A stretch of DNA of 64,000 nt, taken from CAIWHR01 sp963788185. GTDB lineage: Bacteria > Pseudomonadota > Gammaproteobacteria > Burkholderiales > Casimicrobiaceae. The DNA is taken from assembly GCA_963788185.1 (NCBI GenBank), contig CAWBGE010000010.1, positions 310,001-374,000 of the forward strand, given 5' to 3'. The notes under the pieces were generated by a model. It saw only the letters and a list, made by a program, of their open reading frames with translations, was not told the DNA's origin and searched no databases. The stretch's first letter is position 1. Each line of letters starts with the position of its first letter. The translations under genes were made by a program, and so were the position numbers. Positions 43,112 through 52,799 of this stretch are shown piece by piece.

Positions 43112-44701
43112 TCACTGGATCGTCACCCGGTACGGCATGACAAAGTTGTCGGCGCGGTGAACGGCACTGACCCCCGCGCGCATCGCCCAGGGCGTCACCT
43201 GCCGGTGCAGCGGCAAGTGGTTGATGTCGCGGCTGTGTGCGAGAAGCGCTTCGCGAATGAGCTGCAGCCGCGCCTGCGGGTCCATCTCCAGCTTGATCCT
43301 GGCCGTCAACGCGTCGAGTCCGGGATTCGAGAACCGGCCGTAGTTGGCATCGCCGTCTCCCTTCCCGTTCCACGTCGACAACACCGGCTGCAGCGTGAAG
43401 ATCGCGTCGGTCGACGCGCCTCCCCAGCCCAGCAGGTAGACGCTGGTGTCGAGCTTCTCGAGCTTGGGAAGGAAGAGGTCGCCGGGCATCGCGTTCAGGC
43501 GCGTGTTGACGCCGATCCGGCCCCACATGGCGGCGAGCGCCTGGCAGATCCTCTCGTCGTTGACGTAGCGGTCGTTGGGGCAGTCGAGCGTGAGCTCGAA
43601 CCCGCCGGCATAGCCGGCCGCTGCCAGCAACCTCCTTGCCGCGTGCGGGTCGTACGGCAGTCGGGTCTCGAGTTCCGGGGTCGACTGCACCGGTGAAGGC
43701 AGCAGCGCGCCCGCAGGCTTCGACATTCCGCGCATGGTGATGCGCCGGATCGCATCGATGTCGATCGCCTGGTACAGCGCCTGCCGGACCCGCCTGTCCT
43801 TGAACGGGTTTCGGCCCTTGATGCTGGAGTGCAGGAGTTCGTCCCGCGCCTGGTCCATGCCGACGAACACGATCCGGTTCTCGATTCCCTCGACGAGCCT
43901 GACCCCCGGCGTCCGGGCGAGGCGGGGCACATCCTGAGGCGGCAGGTCGTTGATGAGATCGACATCGCCGGACACGAGCGCCGCGACGCGAGCCGCATCG
44001 GATCCCATCGGCGTGTAGACGACCTGGTCGACGTTGCCTTCGAATCTCCTGTCCTTCGCGCCCCACCAATCGCGATTGCGGACGAGCACGGTCTTCACGT
44101 CCGGCTCTCGCGCCTTCAGCACGTAGGGTCCGGTGCCCATTGCCTGGCGGGCGGCGATCGGCTCCTCCCCGGTGGCGCGGTTCGAGGGCTTGACGGCACG
44201 GTTCCGCTCGCACCACGCGCGACTCATGATGTGGATCGTCGCGACATGCTCGAGCATGATGGGGTTGGGTTCCGGCGTCGTGAACTCGACCGTCAGCGGG
44301 TCGATCCTGCGCGCTGTGCCGGCGGCGCTGGCGTAGGCGCGCAGCGGCGACGATTCGGAGCGCGCCCGCTCGTAGCTGAATACCACGTCGTCGGCGGTAA
44401 ACGGGGAGCCGTCGTGCCATCTGACGCCGGGTCGAAGCCTGAATCGCCAGGTGGTCGGGTTGACCTGCTCCCACGATGTGGCGAGCCAGGGAACGAGGCC
44501 CAGATTCTTGTCGCGGTTCACCAGGAACTCGTAGACGAGCGAGTTCAGATTGTTGGTGAGCGGCTCGTTCTGCGCGTGCGGATCGGTGCTCTGCAGGTCG
44601 CCGCGACCGGCCCAGCGCAGCGTCTTCCCGTCCGCGACCGGCATGGCCGCGGCCAGGACGATGGTCAGGACGAGAAGTGCCGGCATCGAGCGTCGTTTCA
44701 T
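43112..44701 (-). CDS. ABC transporter solute-binding protein, family 5 (peptide type)
   Basis: This 529-residue periplasmic protein has a signal peptide (about 1-24, MKRRSMPALLVLTIVLAAAM). Its family-5 signature region reads WEQVNPTTWRFRLRPGVRWHDGSPFTADDV in pieces, with YLLGWGGASTDAIFTLQPV later. Relatives bind peptides, nickel or other compounds for ABC import. No permease or ATPase gene is adjacent, so the partner transporter is elsewhere or unknown. The ATG at 44701 is chosen for its signal peptide; the frame opens further upstream without similarity. Confidence 0.88.
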   Translation of the reverse strand: MKRRSMPALLVLTIVLAAAMPVADGKTLRWAGRGDLQSTDPHAQNEPLTNNLNSLVYEFLVNRDKNLGLVPWLATSWEQVNPTTWRFRLRPGVRWHDGSPFTADDVVFSYERARSESSPLRAYASAAGTARRIDPLTVEFTTPEPNPIMLEHVATIHIMSRAWCERNRAVKPSNRATGEEPIAARQAMGTGPYVLKAREPDVKTVLVRNRDWWGAKDRRFEGNVDQVVYTPMGSDAARVAALVSGDVDLINDLPPQDVPRLARTPGVRLVEGIENRIVFVGMDQARDELLHSSIKGRNPFKDRRVRQALYQAIDIDAIRRITMRGMSKPAGALLPSPVQSTPELETRLPYDPHAARRLLAAAGYAGGFELTLDCPNDRYVNDERICQALAAMWGRIGVNTRLNAMPGDLFLPKLEKLDTSVYLLGWGGASTDAIFTLQPVLSTWNGKGDGDANYGRFSNPGLDALTARIKLEMDPQARLQLIREALLAHSRDINHLPLHRQVTPWAMRAGVSAVHRADNFVMPYRVTIQ

Positions 44702-44874
44702 CACCTTCCCCTGGAGGAGTCCGCCGCGGCGCGACGAAGCCGCGGTCATTCGCTGCGCCGGCCGCGATGATAGCGCGTAGCGCCCGGAGCCGACCCGCGC
44801 GCGGCACGCGGTAGAATGCGCGCCGCCTGCCGAATTCGCTCGGCGCGCGCTTCGCACGCTGCCAAATCCTTCAG

Positions 44875-47800
44875 TTGACATCCGCCACGAAGTCTGCACC
44901 CGCTCTGCTGGCACTCCTTGCCGAAGGCATGGCGGCCGACCTCGCACCGCTTGCCCGGCGCATCGAGCGCGCACGCACCGCGCGCGGCCCGGCTGCCGAA
45001 TGGGCGCGCATCGAGGCTGCGGTGGCGCGATCGGTCGCGCGCCGCCGCGAGCGCGCGGCGCGAAGACCGTCGATCACGTTCCCGCCGGAGCTGCCGGTGG
45101 GCGCGCGGGCCGACGACATCGCGGCGGCCGTTCGCGAGCACCAGGTCGTGATCGTCTGCGGCGAGACCGGTTCGGGCAAGACCACGCAGCTGCCGAAAAT
45201 CTGCCTGTCGATCGGCCGCGGCGAGCGCGGCCTGATCGGCCACACGCAGCCGCGCCGGATCGCGGCGCGCGCGGTCGCCACACGCATCGCGGAGGAGCTT
45301 GGCAGCGCGGTCGGCGCCGACGTGGGATTCAAGGTCCGTTTCACCGACCACACCCGACCGGATGCATTCGTCAAGCTGATGACCGACGGCATCCTGCTCG
45401 CCGAAACGCAGCGCGACCACGCCCTCACAGCGTACGACACGATCATCGTCGACGAGGCGCACGAGCGCAGCCTCAACATCGACTTCCTGCTGGGGTACCT
45501 GCGGCAGCTGCTGCCCCGACGCCCCGACCTCAAGGTGATCATCACGTCGGCCACCATCGACGCGCAGCGCTTCGCCCGCCATTTCGGCAGCGAGGAACGG
45601 CCCGCGCCGGTCATCGAGGTGTCAGGGCGCACGTTTCCGGTCGACGTGCGCTATCGGCCGCTCAAGTCCGGCGACGAGGAGACCGACGACGAGGAGGAGC
45701 TGGAGGATGCAATCGTCGCCGCGACCGAGGACCTGTGGCGCGAAGGTCCGGGCGACATCCTGGTCTTTCTCCCGGGCGAGCGGGAGATCCGCGAAACCGC
45801 CGACCTGCTGCGCCGTGGCCTGCAGCGGCGCCCCTACGCGGCGGCAGTCGAGATCCTTCCGCTCTATGCGCGGCTGACGGTGCCCGAGCAGCAGCGCGTC
45901 TTCGCGCCGTCCCGCGGCAGGAGGCTGGTGCTCGCGACCAATGTCGCGGAAACCTCGCTCACCGTGCCGGGCATCCGCTACGTGATCGACGCAGGGCTCG
46001 CGCGCGTCAAGCGGTATTCGCTGCGCAACAAGACGACGCTGCTGCAGATCGAGAAGATTTCGCAGGCGGCAGCCAACCAGCGCGCCGGACGCTGTGGTCG
46101 CGTGGCCGATGGCATCTGCATTCGCCTGTATGCCGAGGACGATCTGGCCGCGCGATCGCAGTACACCGATCCGGAGATACTCCGCTCGTCGCTGGCGGCA
46201 GTGATCCTGCGCATGGCGGCGCTGGGGTTGGGCGACGTCGCGGCGTTTCCGTTTCTCGATCCTCCGTCACCCAGGGCGGTGAGCGACGGCTTCCAGCTGC
46301 TGCAGGAGTTGTCCGCCGTCGACGACCGGCGCCAGCTGACGCCCCTGGGACGTGAGCTCGCCCGCCTGCCGGTCGATCCGCGCGTCGGTCGCATGATCCT
46401 CGCGGCGCGCGAACGGGGCTGCGTTGCCGAGGTGCTGGTCATCGCCAGTGCGCTGTCGGTGCCCGATCCCCGCGATCGGCCGCTCGACAAGCAGCAGGCG
46501 GCGGACCAGGCCCATCTCCGGTTTCGCGACGAACGCTCCGATTTTCTCTCGCTGCTGGCGCTGTGGGAATTCTTCGACGGCAAGCTCGCGGAGAAGCTCG
46601 GACATCGGCGTCTGGTGGAGGCGTGCCGCGCGCAGTTTGTCTCCTGGCTGCGATTGCGCGAGTGGCGCGACGTGCATACGCAGCTCGCCACGGAGATCGC
46701 CGAACAGCGGTGGCAGTGGCCCGCCGCGCTGCCCAGGGACATCGACGCTGCCCGCTATGCCGCCATTCACCAGGCGCTGCTGGCCGGGCTGCTCGGCAAC
46801 ATCGGCATGAGGAGCGACGAAGGCGAAGGCTACCAGGGCGCGCGCGGCATCCGCTTTCACCTCCACCCCGGGTCCGGGCTCGCGAAAAAAGCGGCCAAAT
46901 GGGTGCTCGCGGCGGAGTTGGTCGAGACCTCGCGGTTGTACGCGCGCTGCGCGGCGAAGATCGAGCCCGAGTGGGTCGAGACGGTCGCGGGCGCCCGGGT
47001 GACGCGCGAGTACTTCGAGCCACACTGGGACGCCGGTCGCGGCGAGGTGGTCGCGAGCGAGCGCGTTCAACTCTACGGCCTCACGCTGGTGCCGCGCCGG
47101 CGCGTGTCCTACGGGCGGATCGATCCGGTCCGCGCCCATGAAGTGTTCGTGCGCGAGGCGCTGGCGGCCGGCGTCATCGCGACCAAGGGGCGCTTCCTCG
47201 AGCACAATCGCCGGCTGATTGCCGAAGTGGCGGAACTCGAGCACAAGGCGCGGCGCCAGGACGTGCTGGTCGACGAAGAAGTGATCGCCGCGTTCTACGA
47301 GCAGTGCGTGCCCGGGGCGATTCACTCCTTGGCCGCGTTCGAGCGCTGGCGCGAAGAAGCCGAGAAGAAGGACGCCGACGTCCTCTGCCTGACGCGCGAG
47401 TTGCTGATGCGGCACGCCGCTACCCACGTGACGGTCGCGCTGTTCCCCGAACGGATGGCGATGGCCGGCGTGGAGTTGCCGCTCAAGTACCGGTTCTCGC
47501 CCGGCAACCCCCAGGACGGGCTGACGCTGACGGTGCCGCTCTCGTTGTTGAACCAGGTCGATGCCGCCCGCCTTTCGTGGCTCGTCCCGGGCATGATCCG
47601 CGACAAGGTCGCCGTCTACCTGCGCGCCCTGCCCAAGGCGCTGCGCAATCGCCTCGTCCCGCTGCCGGAGGCGGTCACCGCGTTCCTCGGCGCGACGATG
47701 GAGACGGATGCAGAGACGGAAGCGGTCGCGAGCGCACTGCGGTCCTACCTGCGCGTGCGCCTCTCCGAGCCGCTGCCGGCGGACGTGTGGGAAGGCATCG

Positions 47801-48828
47801 ACGTGCCGGCGCATCTGCTGGTCAACGTTCGCGTCGTCGATGCCTCGGGGCGCGAGCTTGCCAGCGGGCGCGATCTGGCCGCGCTGCAGGCGGAACTCGG
47901 CGAGGCCGCGCAGTTGTCATTCAAGGAAACCGGTCCTGCGCTCGAAAAGCGGGGTCTCCGAAGCTGGGACTTCGGCAATTTGCCGGAGTCGCTGACGACG
48001 GAAAGGAAAGGGCGCCGCATCACCGGCTACCCGGCGCTGCAGGATGATGGCGACAGCGTGTCGATCGTGTTGCTGGACACCTCCGCGACGGCCGCGGTAT
48101 CGACCCGCGCTGGCGTGGTGCGCTTGGTCAGGCTGGCATTGAAGGCGGCGCTTTCGAACTACGACAAGGGCGGCGCAGGCTTTGCCCAGGCGGCATTGCA
48201 GCTGAAAACAGTGATCCCGACCGACCGCCTGTTGTCCGATCTGCTGTCCGCAGCCTGCGATCGGGCGTTCGTCGGCGACGACCCGTTGCCGCGCACCGAA
48301 GCGGCATTCGCCGAGCAGGTGAAGCGGTCGCGCGCCCGCTTGCCCGCCGTCGCGGAAGGGGCGTTCCGGTTGCTGGCGACGATTGCTGCCGAACATCAGG
48401 CGCTCACCCAGCGCATCGCTGCGCTGCCGCCGTCGCTTTCCCGTCTTGGCGCCGAGGTGCGGCAGCGTCGCGATGCGCTGGTTCATCCCGGGTTCTTTGT
48501 CGAGACGCCTTGGGTGCAGCTCGGTCACCTGCCGCGCTACCTCAAGGCGCTGGAGCGGCGGCTGGCAAAGTTCAATGAGAATCCGGCGCGCGACCAGCGC
48601 CACGCCGCCACCCTCGGCGACTGGTGGCAGCGCTATCGCGAGCGGGTCGAGCGCAACCGCGAAAGCGGACGGGTCGAGCCCGGCCTGGAGGATTTTCGCT
48701 GGTTGCTCGAGGAGCTTTCCGTGTCGCTGTTCGCCCAGGAGCTCAAGACGCCATTCCCCGTATCGCTGAAGCGCGTGGACCGGGCCTGGCATGAGTGCGA
48801 CGGGCCGCCCCGAGCGCGGATTCCGTGA
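44875..48828 (+). CDS. hrpA: ATP-dependent RNA helicase HrpA
   Basis: This 1317-residue DEAH-box helicase has Walker A GETGSGKTT (96-104), TQPRRIAARAVATRIAEEL (motif Ia), DEAH (in IIVDEAHERSLN), motif III ITSATID, the VLATNVAETSLTVPGI and QRAGRCGR motifs, then winged-helix/ratchet and OB domains and the long HrpA-specific C-terminal region. HrpA acts on mRNA and stalled or collided ribosomes in other bacteria. The start is TTG 44875; no ATG occurs until codon 19. A TAGAAT -10-like hexamer lies at 44812-44817. Confidence 0.95.
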   Translation: MTSATKSAPALLALLAEGMAADLAPLARRIERARTARGPAAEWARIEAAVARSVARRRERAARRPSITFPPELPVGARADDIAAAVREHQVVIVCGETGSGKTTQLPKICLSIGRGERGLIGHTQPRRIAARAVATRIAEELGSAVGADVGFKVRFTDHTRPDAFVKLMTDGILLAETQRDHALTAYDTIIVDEAHERSLNIDFLLGYLRQLLPRRPDLKVIITSATIDAQRFARHFGSEERPAPVIEVSGRTFPVDVRYRPLKSGDEETDDEEELEDAIVAATEDLWREGPGDILVFLPGEREIRETADLLRRGLQRRPYAAAVEILPLYARLTVPEQQRVFAPSRGRRLVLATNVAETSLTVPGIRYVIDAGLARVKRYSLRNKTTLLQIEKISQAAANQRAGRCGRVADGICIRLYAEDDLAARSQYTDPEILRSSLAAVILRMAALGLGDVAAFPFLDPPSPRAVSDGFQLLQELSAVDDRRQLTPLGRELARLPVDPRVGRMILAARERGCVAEVLVIASALSVPDPRDRPLDKQQAADQAHLRFRDERSDFLSLLALWEFFDGKLAEKLGHRRLVEACRAQFVSWLRLREWRDVHTQLATEIAEQRWQWPAALPRDIDAARYAAIHQALLAGLLGNIGMRSDEGEGYQGARGIRFHLHPGSGLAKKAAKWVLAAELVETSRLYARCAAKIEPEWVETVAGARVTREYFEPHWDAGRGEVVASERVQLYGLTLVPRRRVSYGRIDPVRAHEVFVREALAAGVIATKGRFLEHNRRLIAEVAELEHKARRQDVLVDEEVIAAFYEQCVPGAIHSLAAFERWREEAEKKDADVLCLTRELLMRHAATHVTVALFPERMAMAGVELPLKYRFSPGNPQDGLTLTVPLSLLNQVDAARLSWLVPGMIRDKVAVYLRALPKALRNRLVPLPEAVTAFLGATMETDAETEAVASALRSYLRVRLSEPLPADVWEGIDVPAHLLVNVRVVDASGRELASGRDLAALQAELGEAAQLSFKETGPALEKRGLRSWDFGNLPESLTTERKGRRITGYPALQDDGDSVSIVLLDTSATAAVSTRAGVVRLVRLALKAALSNYDKGGAGFAQAALQLKTVIPTDRLLSDLLSAACDRAFVGDDPLPRTEAAFAEQVKRSRARLPAVAEGAFRLLATIAAEHQALTQRIAALPPSLSRLGAEVRQRRDALVHPGFFVETPWVQLGHLPRYLKALERRLAKFNENPARDQRHAATLGDWWQRYRERVERNRESGRVEPGLEDFRWLLEELSVSLFAQELKTPFPVSLKRVDRAWHECDGPPRARIP

Positions 48829-49026
48829 TCGCGCGACCTCATGACGGGCGAATGCCGAATCCGGCGGCAACCCCCACGCTGGCGGCCACAATTCGGCCGT
48901 GTTACAGTAGGTTAGCGCTGTTTCGTCCAGAACTTTCTAGCTGCGGTGGGGGCGCGGGGGTTGCCGTTTCCGCAGCGGTGCAACCCCCTGGGCTTTTGAC
49001 TGCATGAACGTGACTGCCTTGCACTC

Positions 49027-51462
49027 GTGAACGCCGTGTCCACCGAAACGCCCGCCCGACGTCCGGCGAGGGAAACCTCGCGGATCCTGGGCGACTGCCG
49101 TGACCTCGCGATCCACCGGTTGCTGCTCGCGTTCGGCGAAATGCTGGACAAGGTCGGCGACATGCTGATGGACCGTGCCAGTCGGTCCGACGTGCGCGAG
49201 GAGCAGACGCTCTATCTCGACACCCGGGGCACCCTCGTCGGCGGCAGGGTCGCGCTGATCGCCGAGTTCGAGCAGCGGCTGCGCGTCCGCATCGAAGACC
49301 GCATCGCCGGCAGGTCCGAACCCAAAGCGGATTTCTCGAAGGTCGACGCCACCAATCTGACGCTGGTGGACACGACGGCGATGGACGAGTCGGTCGTCAC
49401 AGGCAACATCACGCGCGTCGTCGAGAACCTCTGCCACGACGAGCTCTTTGCGCTCAATCGCGGCATCGGGCATCTGATGGGCTCGCCCGAACTCGAGACC
49501 GATCGCAATCCGCTGGCGCCCGAGATCATCATCCTGGCGTTCGCCGAAGCGCTCAAGAACCGGAAGCTCGACCAGAAGATTCGCGTCACGATCCTCAAGG
49601 AACTCAACCAGGCGCCGCTGGGCGAGATCGGCGCCATTTACGCGGATCTCAATCGGCACCTGGTCGAGCAGCGCGTGGTTCCGGCAGCGTTCCGGGGCCC
49701 GATGATCAGCCGCGGTGCCGGGACGCGAGCGAAGCCCGCGCCCGCGCACGCCGACACGGCGGCGGCGCCGCGGCCCGCTCAGGCGCCTGAAATCGACATC
49801 ATGGCGCTCTACCGACGCATGTTCGGTGGCGCGCCGCCTGCGGGGCCGATGGCACCGGCGGGACCGATGGGATCGGCGGGACCGATGGTGTATGGCGGAT
49901 CGCAGGGCCTGCCGCAAGGCGCCGGTGCGGTCGATGCCGGGGGAAGCTTTGCGTCGGCGGGCACCGATGCGCTGCCGCAGATCGACGTTCCCGGGGGAAT
50001 GCGCAGCGTCTGGCTGCCCGCGGGCCCCCTGGCCCCGACGCCTTCCGGGTACGTGCCGGGAGACCCGATCATCGCCACGCCGGAGCTGGGCGAGGGCATC
50101 GCCCGCCTGCAGCGGGGCGAGAGGGGCTTCGACGTCGGCGGCTCGTTGATCCAGTTCTCGGGAATTCCCGAGGGCAAGCACAACGTGCTGCGCGATCTCC
50201 AGGATTCGCCGCTGGGCAGGAAGTCGACGCAGCTCGAGTCGATGACCATCGAGCTGGTCGCGATGCTGTTCGACTTCATATTCGACACCCGGGACCTGAC
50301 CGACGGAGTCAAGGCGCTGCTTGCCCGCCTGCAGATTCCGGTGTTGAAGGCGGCGATGCTGGACGGCGCGTTCTTCGCCAAGAAGTCGCATCCGTCGCGG
50401 GTGCTCGTCAACGCCCTGGCAGCGGCGGGCCTTGGCTGGTCGCCGGCGATGGGCAGCGACGATCCGCTTTACCGCAAGCTCGAGGAAATCGTCCACCGTG
50501 TGCTCAACGAGTTCGCCGACGATCTCGCGCTGTTCGACACGCTGCGCGAGGACCTCGCCGAGTTTCTCGCGCAGGAGGAGGCCGCTGCCGAGGCCAACAT
50601 TTCGAGCTCGGCGGACGAGGTCAATGCGCGCGACCGCCGGCAGATCGCCGAGGTGGTTGCCAAAGCCGAAGTCGAGCGCCGGATTGCGGGGCATCCCATT
50701 CCCCAGTTCCTTGCCGATTGCCTGCGCCGGCAGTGGGTGCCCGCGCTCGAGGTTGTGCACGCGAGGGACGGCGAGGACAGCGAGATCTGGGGACAGATGG
50801 TTGCAACGCTCGAAGACCTGGTCTGGAGCGTGCAGCCGAAGAAGACGGCGGAGGATCGAAGGCACCTGGTGGCGATGCTGCCGTCGCTGCTGAAGCGTAT
50901 GGCCGCCGGAACGCGCGGCGTCTCCTGGCCGGCCGACGAGCGCGATCGTTTCATGTCGAATCTCGTCGAAGCCCATGCGGCGTCCGTCAAGCCCTCGCTC
51001 GCCGCCGTCGAATTGCCGACGGTCGCGGTCGCGGAGCAGGCGAAGATCACCGCGATCCAGGCCAAGGCCGCAGGGGACGAGGTTGCCGCCGCCAAAGCCG
51101 AGCAACTCGCGCAGGCCATGGCGCCGGCGGAGCCCGAGCCGGCGGAACCCGAAGCCGAGGTGGTCGAGGACTATTTCCTCGAGATTGCGCAAAGCCTCGA
51201 GCGCGGGATGTGGATCGAGTTCGAATCGGAGGATGGCCAGCTTGCATTCGCCAAGCTCGCGTGGGTAAGCCCGCTGCGCGGGACCTACCTCTTCACCAAC
51301 CGACAGGGACAGAAGGCGCTGTCGATGACCGCCGAGGAACTCGCGGTGCGATTCCGCGACGATCTGGCCCGACTCGTCGAAGCCGAGCCCCTGATCGATC
51401 GCGCGCTGTCGAGCGTGATGGCATCGCTGGGCGACAAATTCCCGGAACCTGCCGCCGCATGA
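49027..51462 (+). CDS. DUF1631 family protein
   Basis: This 811-residue protein starts at GTG 49027. Residues 1-230 contain mixed helical sequence (DLAIHRLLLAFGEMLDKVGDML), followed by a Pro/Ala/Gly-rich linker (about 235-330), another helical region and a C-terminal domain with MWIEFESEDGQLAFAKLAWVSPLRGTYLFTNRQG in pieces. The whole arrangement matches DUF1631, a family found mainly in Betaproteobacteria. The function is unknown. The C-terminal segment is short, beta-rich and PilZ-like in style, but I cannot show the c-di-GMP motif RxxxR. Confidence 0.85.
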   Translation: MNAVSTETPARRPARETSRILGDCRDLAIHRLLLAFGEMLDKVGDMLMDRASRSDVREEQTLYLDTRGTLVGGRVALIAEFEQRLRVRIEDRIAGRSEPKADFSKVDATNLTLVDTTAMDESVVTGNITRVVENLCHDELFALNRGIGHLMGSPELETDRNPLAPEIIILAFAEALKNRKLDQKIRVTILKELNQAPLGEIGAIYADLNRHLVEQRVVPAAFRGPMISRGAGTRAKPAPAHADTAAAPRPAQAPEIDIMALYRRMFGGAPPAGPMAPAGPMGSAGPMVYGGSQGLPQGAGAVDAGGSFASAGTDALPQIDVPGGMRSVWLPAGPLAPTPSGYVPGDPIIATPELGEGIARLQRGERGFDVGGSLIQFSGIPEGKHNVLRDLQDSPLGRKSTQLESMTIELVAMLFDFIFDTRDLTDGVKALLARLQIPVLKAAMLDGAFFAKKSHPSRVLVNALAAAGLGWSPAMGSDDPLYRKLEEIVHRVLNEFADDLALFDTLREDLAEFLAQEEAAAEANISSSADEVNARDRRQIAEVVAKAEVERRIAGHPIPQFLADCLRRQWVPALEVVHARDGEDSEIWGQMVATLEDLVWSVQPKKTAEDRRHLVAMLPSLLKRMAAGTRGVSWPADERDRFMSNLVEAHAASVKPSLAAVELPTVAVAEQAKITAIQAKAAGDEVAAAKAEQLAQAMAPAEPEPAEPEAEVVEDYFLEIAQSLERGMWIEFESEDGQLAFAKLAWVSPLRGTYLFTNRQGQKALSMTAEELAVRFRDDLARLVEAEPLIDRALSSVMASLGDKFPEPAAA

Positions 51463-51480
51463 CGCATTGCAGGCGCCCTT

Positions 51481-51498
51481 GCCCGGTCGCGACCGGGC
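51481..51498. repeat. 18-base perfect palindrome
   Basis: GCCCGGTCGCGACCGGGC reads identically on both strands and lies 19 bases after the DUF1631 stop, just ahead of the next start codon at 51503. It could be an operator or a hairpin that affects translation of the following gene. There is no loop longer than the central bases, so an intrinsic terminator is less likely. Confidence 0.6.
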
Positions 51499-51502
51499 CC
51501 GC

Positions 51503-52312
51503 ATGAACGCCCGAGCCTCCGCGACCCGGCGCGTCATGGAACCCCCCCGCATCGGCGCGCTGATCATCGGCGACGAGATCCTGTCCGGCAAGCGGCAGGA
51601 CAAGCACCTCGCGCACATCGTCGAGGCGCTCGACGTGCGGGGTCTTCGCCTTGCATGGGCACGCTACGAAGGCGACGACCGGGCACGGCTGTGCGCGGTG
51701 CTGCGCGAGTCCTTCGCTGCCGCCGACATCGTTTTCGTCTTTGGTGGCGTGGGTGCGACGCCCGACGATCACACGCGGCAGGCAGCGGCGATGGCGCTGG
51801 GGCTGCCACTCGTCCGTCACCCGGAAGCGATGGTGGAACTCGAGGCACAGTTCGGTGCCGGTGCGTGGCCGCATCGCGTGCGGATGGCCGAGTTTCCCGA
51901 GGGCAGCACGATCATTCCCAATCCGGTGAACCGGGTGGCGTCGTTCTCGATCCGCGACCACCATTTCTTTCCCGGATTTCCGCAGATGGCGTGGCCGATG
52001 CTCGACTGGGTGCTCGCGACCCGGTATGCGGCCCTGGCGGGGTCGCCGGAAGCGGAGCGCGCGATCACGGTATTCGGTGCCGGCGAGAGCCAGTTGCTGC
52101 CGTTGATGGAAGAAAACGTCGCACGGTTTCCGCATCTGCGCCTGTTCAGCCTGCCGACCATGGGGGCGGAGGCCGCGCGCAGCATCGAGCTCGGCGTCAA
52201 GGGGGACCCGGTGTCGATCGATGCCGCCATCGCGCATCTCGTTTCCGGCGTCGAGCAGGGGGGGTTCCGCTGGGAACCCTGCGTGCGCGCCGGCACGCCG
52301 TCATCGTCGTGA
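51503..52312 (+). CDS. MoaB/CinA-fold (molybdopterin-binding-like) protein
   Basis: This 269-residue protein contains a MoCF_biosynth domain: IGALIIGDEILSGKRQDKHLAH near the N-terminus, then DIVFVFGGVGATPDDHTRQA, the signature loop. This is the fold of MoaB, MogA and the N-terminal half of CinA. The rest lacks the CinA deamidase domain. Relatives are annotated as competence/damage-inducible or molybdopterin-binding proteins, with no firm function. Possible starts are ATG 51467, 51503 or 51536; 51503 is a compromise, and only the region from 51536 is conserved. Its stop overlaps the next start as GTGA. Confidence 0.75.
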   Translation: MNARASATRRVMEPPRIGALIIGDEILSGKRQDKHLAHIVEALDVRGLRLAWARYEGDDRARLCAVLRESFAAADIVFVFGGVGATPDDHTRQAAAMALGLPLVRHPEAMVELEAQFGAGAWPHRVRMAEFPEGSTIIPNPVNRVASFSIRDHHFFPGFPQMAWPMLDWVLATRYAALAGSPEAERAITVFGAGESQLLPLMEENVARFPHLRLFSLPTMGAEAARSIELGVKGDPVSIDAAIAHLVSGVEQGGFRWEPCVRAGTPSSS

Positions 52313-52776
52313 CAGCGCGCGGGGCAGGCAACGGCATGGACGGCAGCGGTCGCGCATTCGACGAAGTGCGAATCGGCGAGAGCTTCCGTCGCTCGATTAC
52401 CATCACCGACACGCACCTCGTGCTCGGCGCGGGCCTCATCGGTGATTTCAACCCCCACCACGTCGACGACGAGTACGCGAAGGGCTCGCGCTTCGGGACG
52501 CGCATCCTCCACGGCATGATCACCAGCGCGCTGATGGGTGCGCCGGTCGGCATGTATTTCCACGGTACCGCCATTGCCTACCTCGAGCACGCCGCGCGCT
52601 TCCTGGCGCCGGTGCGCGCCGGCGACACATTGACGACGATCTGGACGATCGTGGAGCTCCAGGTCAAGCCGAAGCATGCCGGCGGCGTCGTCGTGCTGCA
52701 CGCGATCTGCCGCAACCAGGCCGGTGCCGTCGTCGCCGAGGCGGACGGGAAGATCCTCGTGCAGGCGCGCCGCTGA
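52309..52776 (+). CDS. MaoC-like hydratase/dehydratase
   Basis: This 155-residue hot-dog-fold protein has the MaoC/R-hydratase signature IGDFNPHHVDDEYAK with catalytic Asp46 and His51, and GTRILHGMITSAL after it. Such enzymes hydrate enoyl-CoA or act as dehydratases in fatty acid and polyhydroxyalkanoate metabolism. A GTG at 52309 overlaps the upstream stop as GTGA; an ATG at 52336 would remove nine residues. The overlap suggests coupling to the MoaB/CinA-like gene, although a functional link is not known. Confidence 0.82.
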   Translation: MTARGAGNGMDGSGRAFDEVRIGESFRRSITITDTHLVLGAGLIGDFNPHHVDDEYAKGSRFGTRILHGMITSALMGAPVGMYFHGTAIAYLEHAARFLAPVRAGDTLTTIWTIVELQVKPKHAGGVVVLHAICRNQAGAVVAEADGKILVQARR

Positions 52777-52799
52777 CGGCGCTCCGATCGCCTCAGGGG

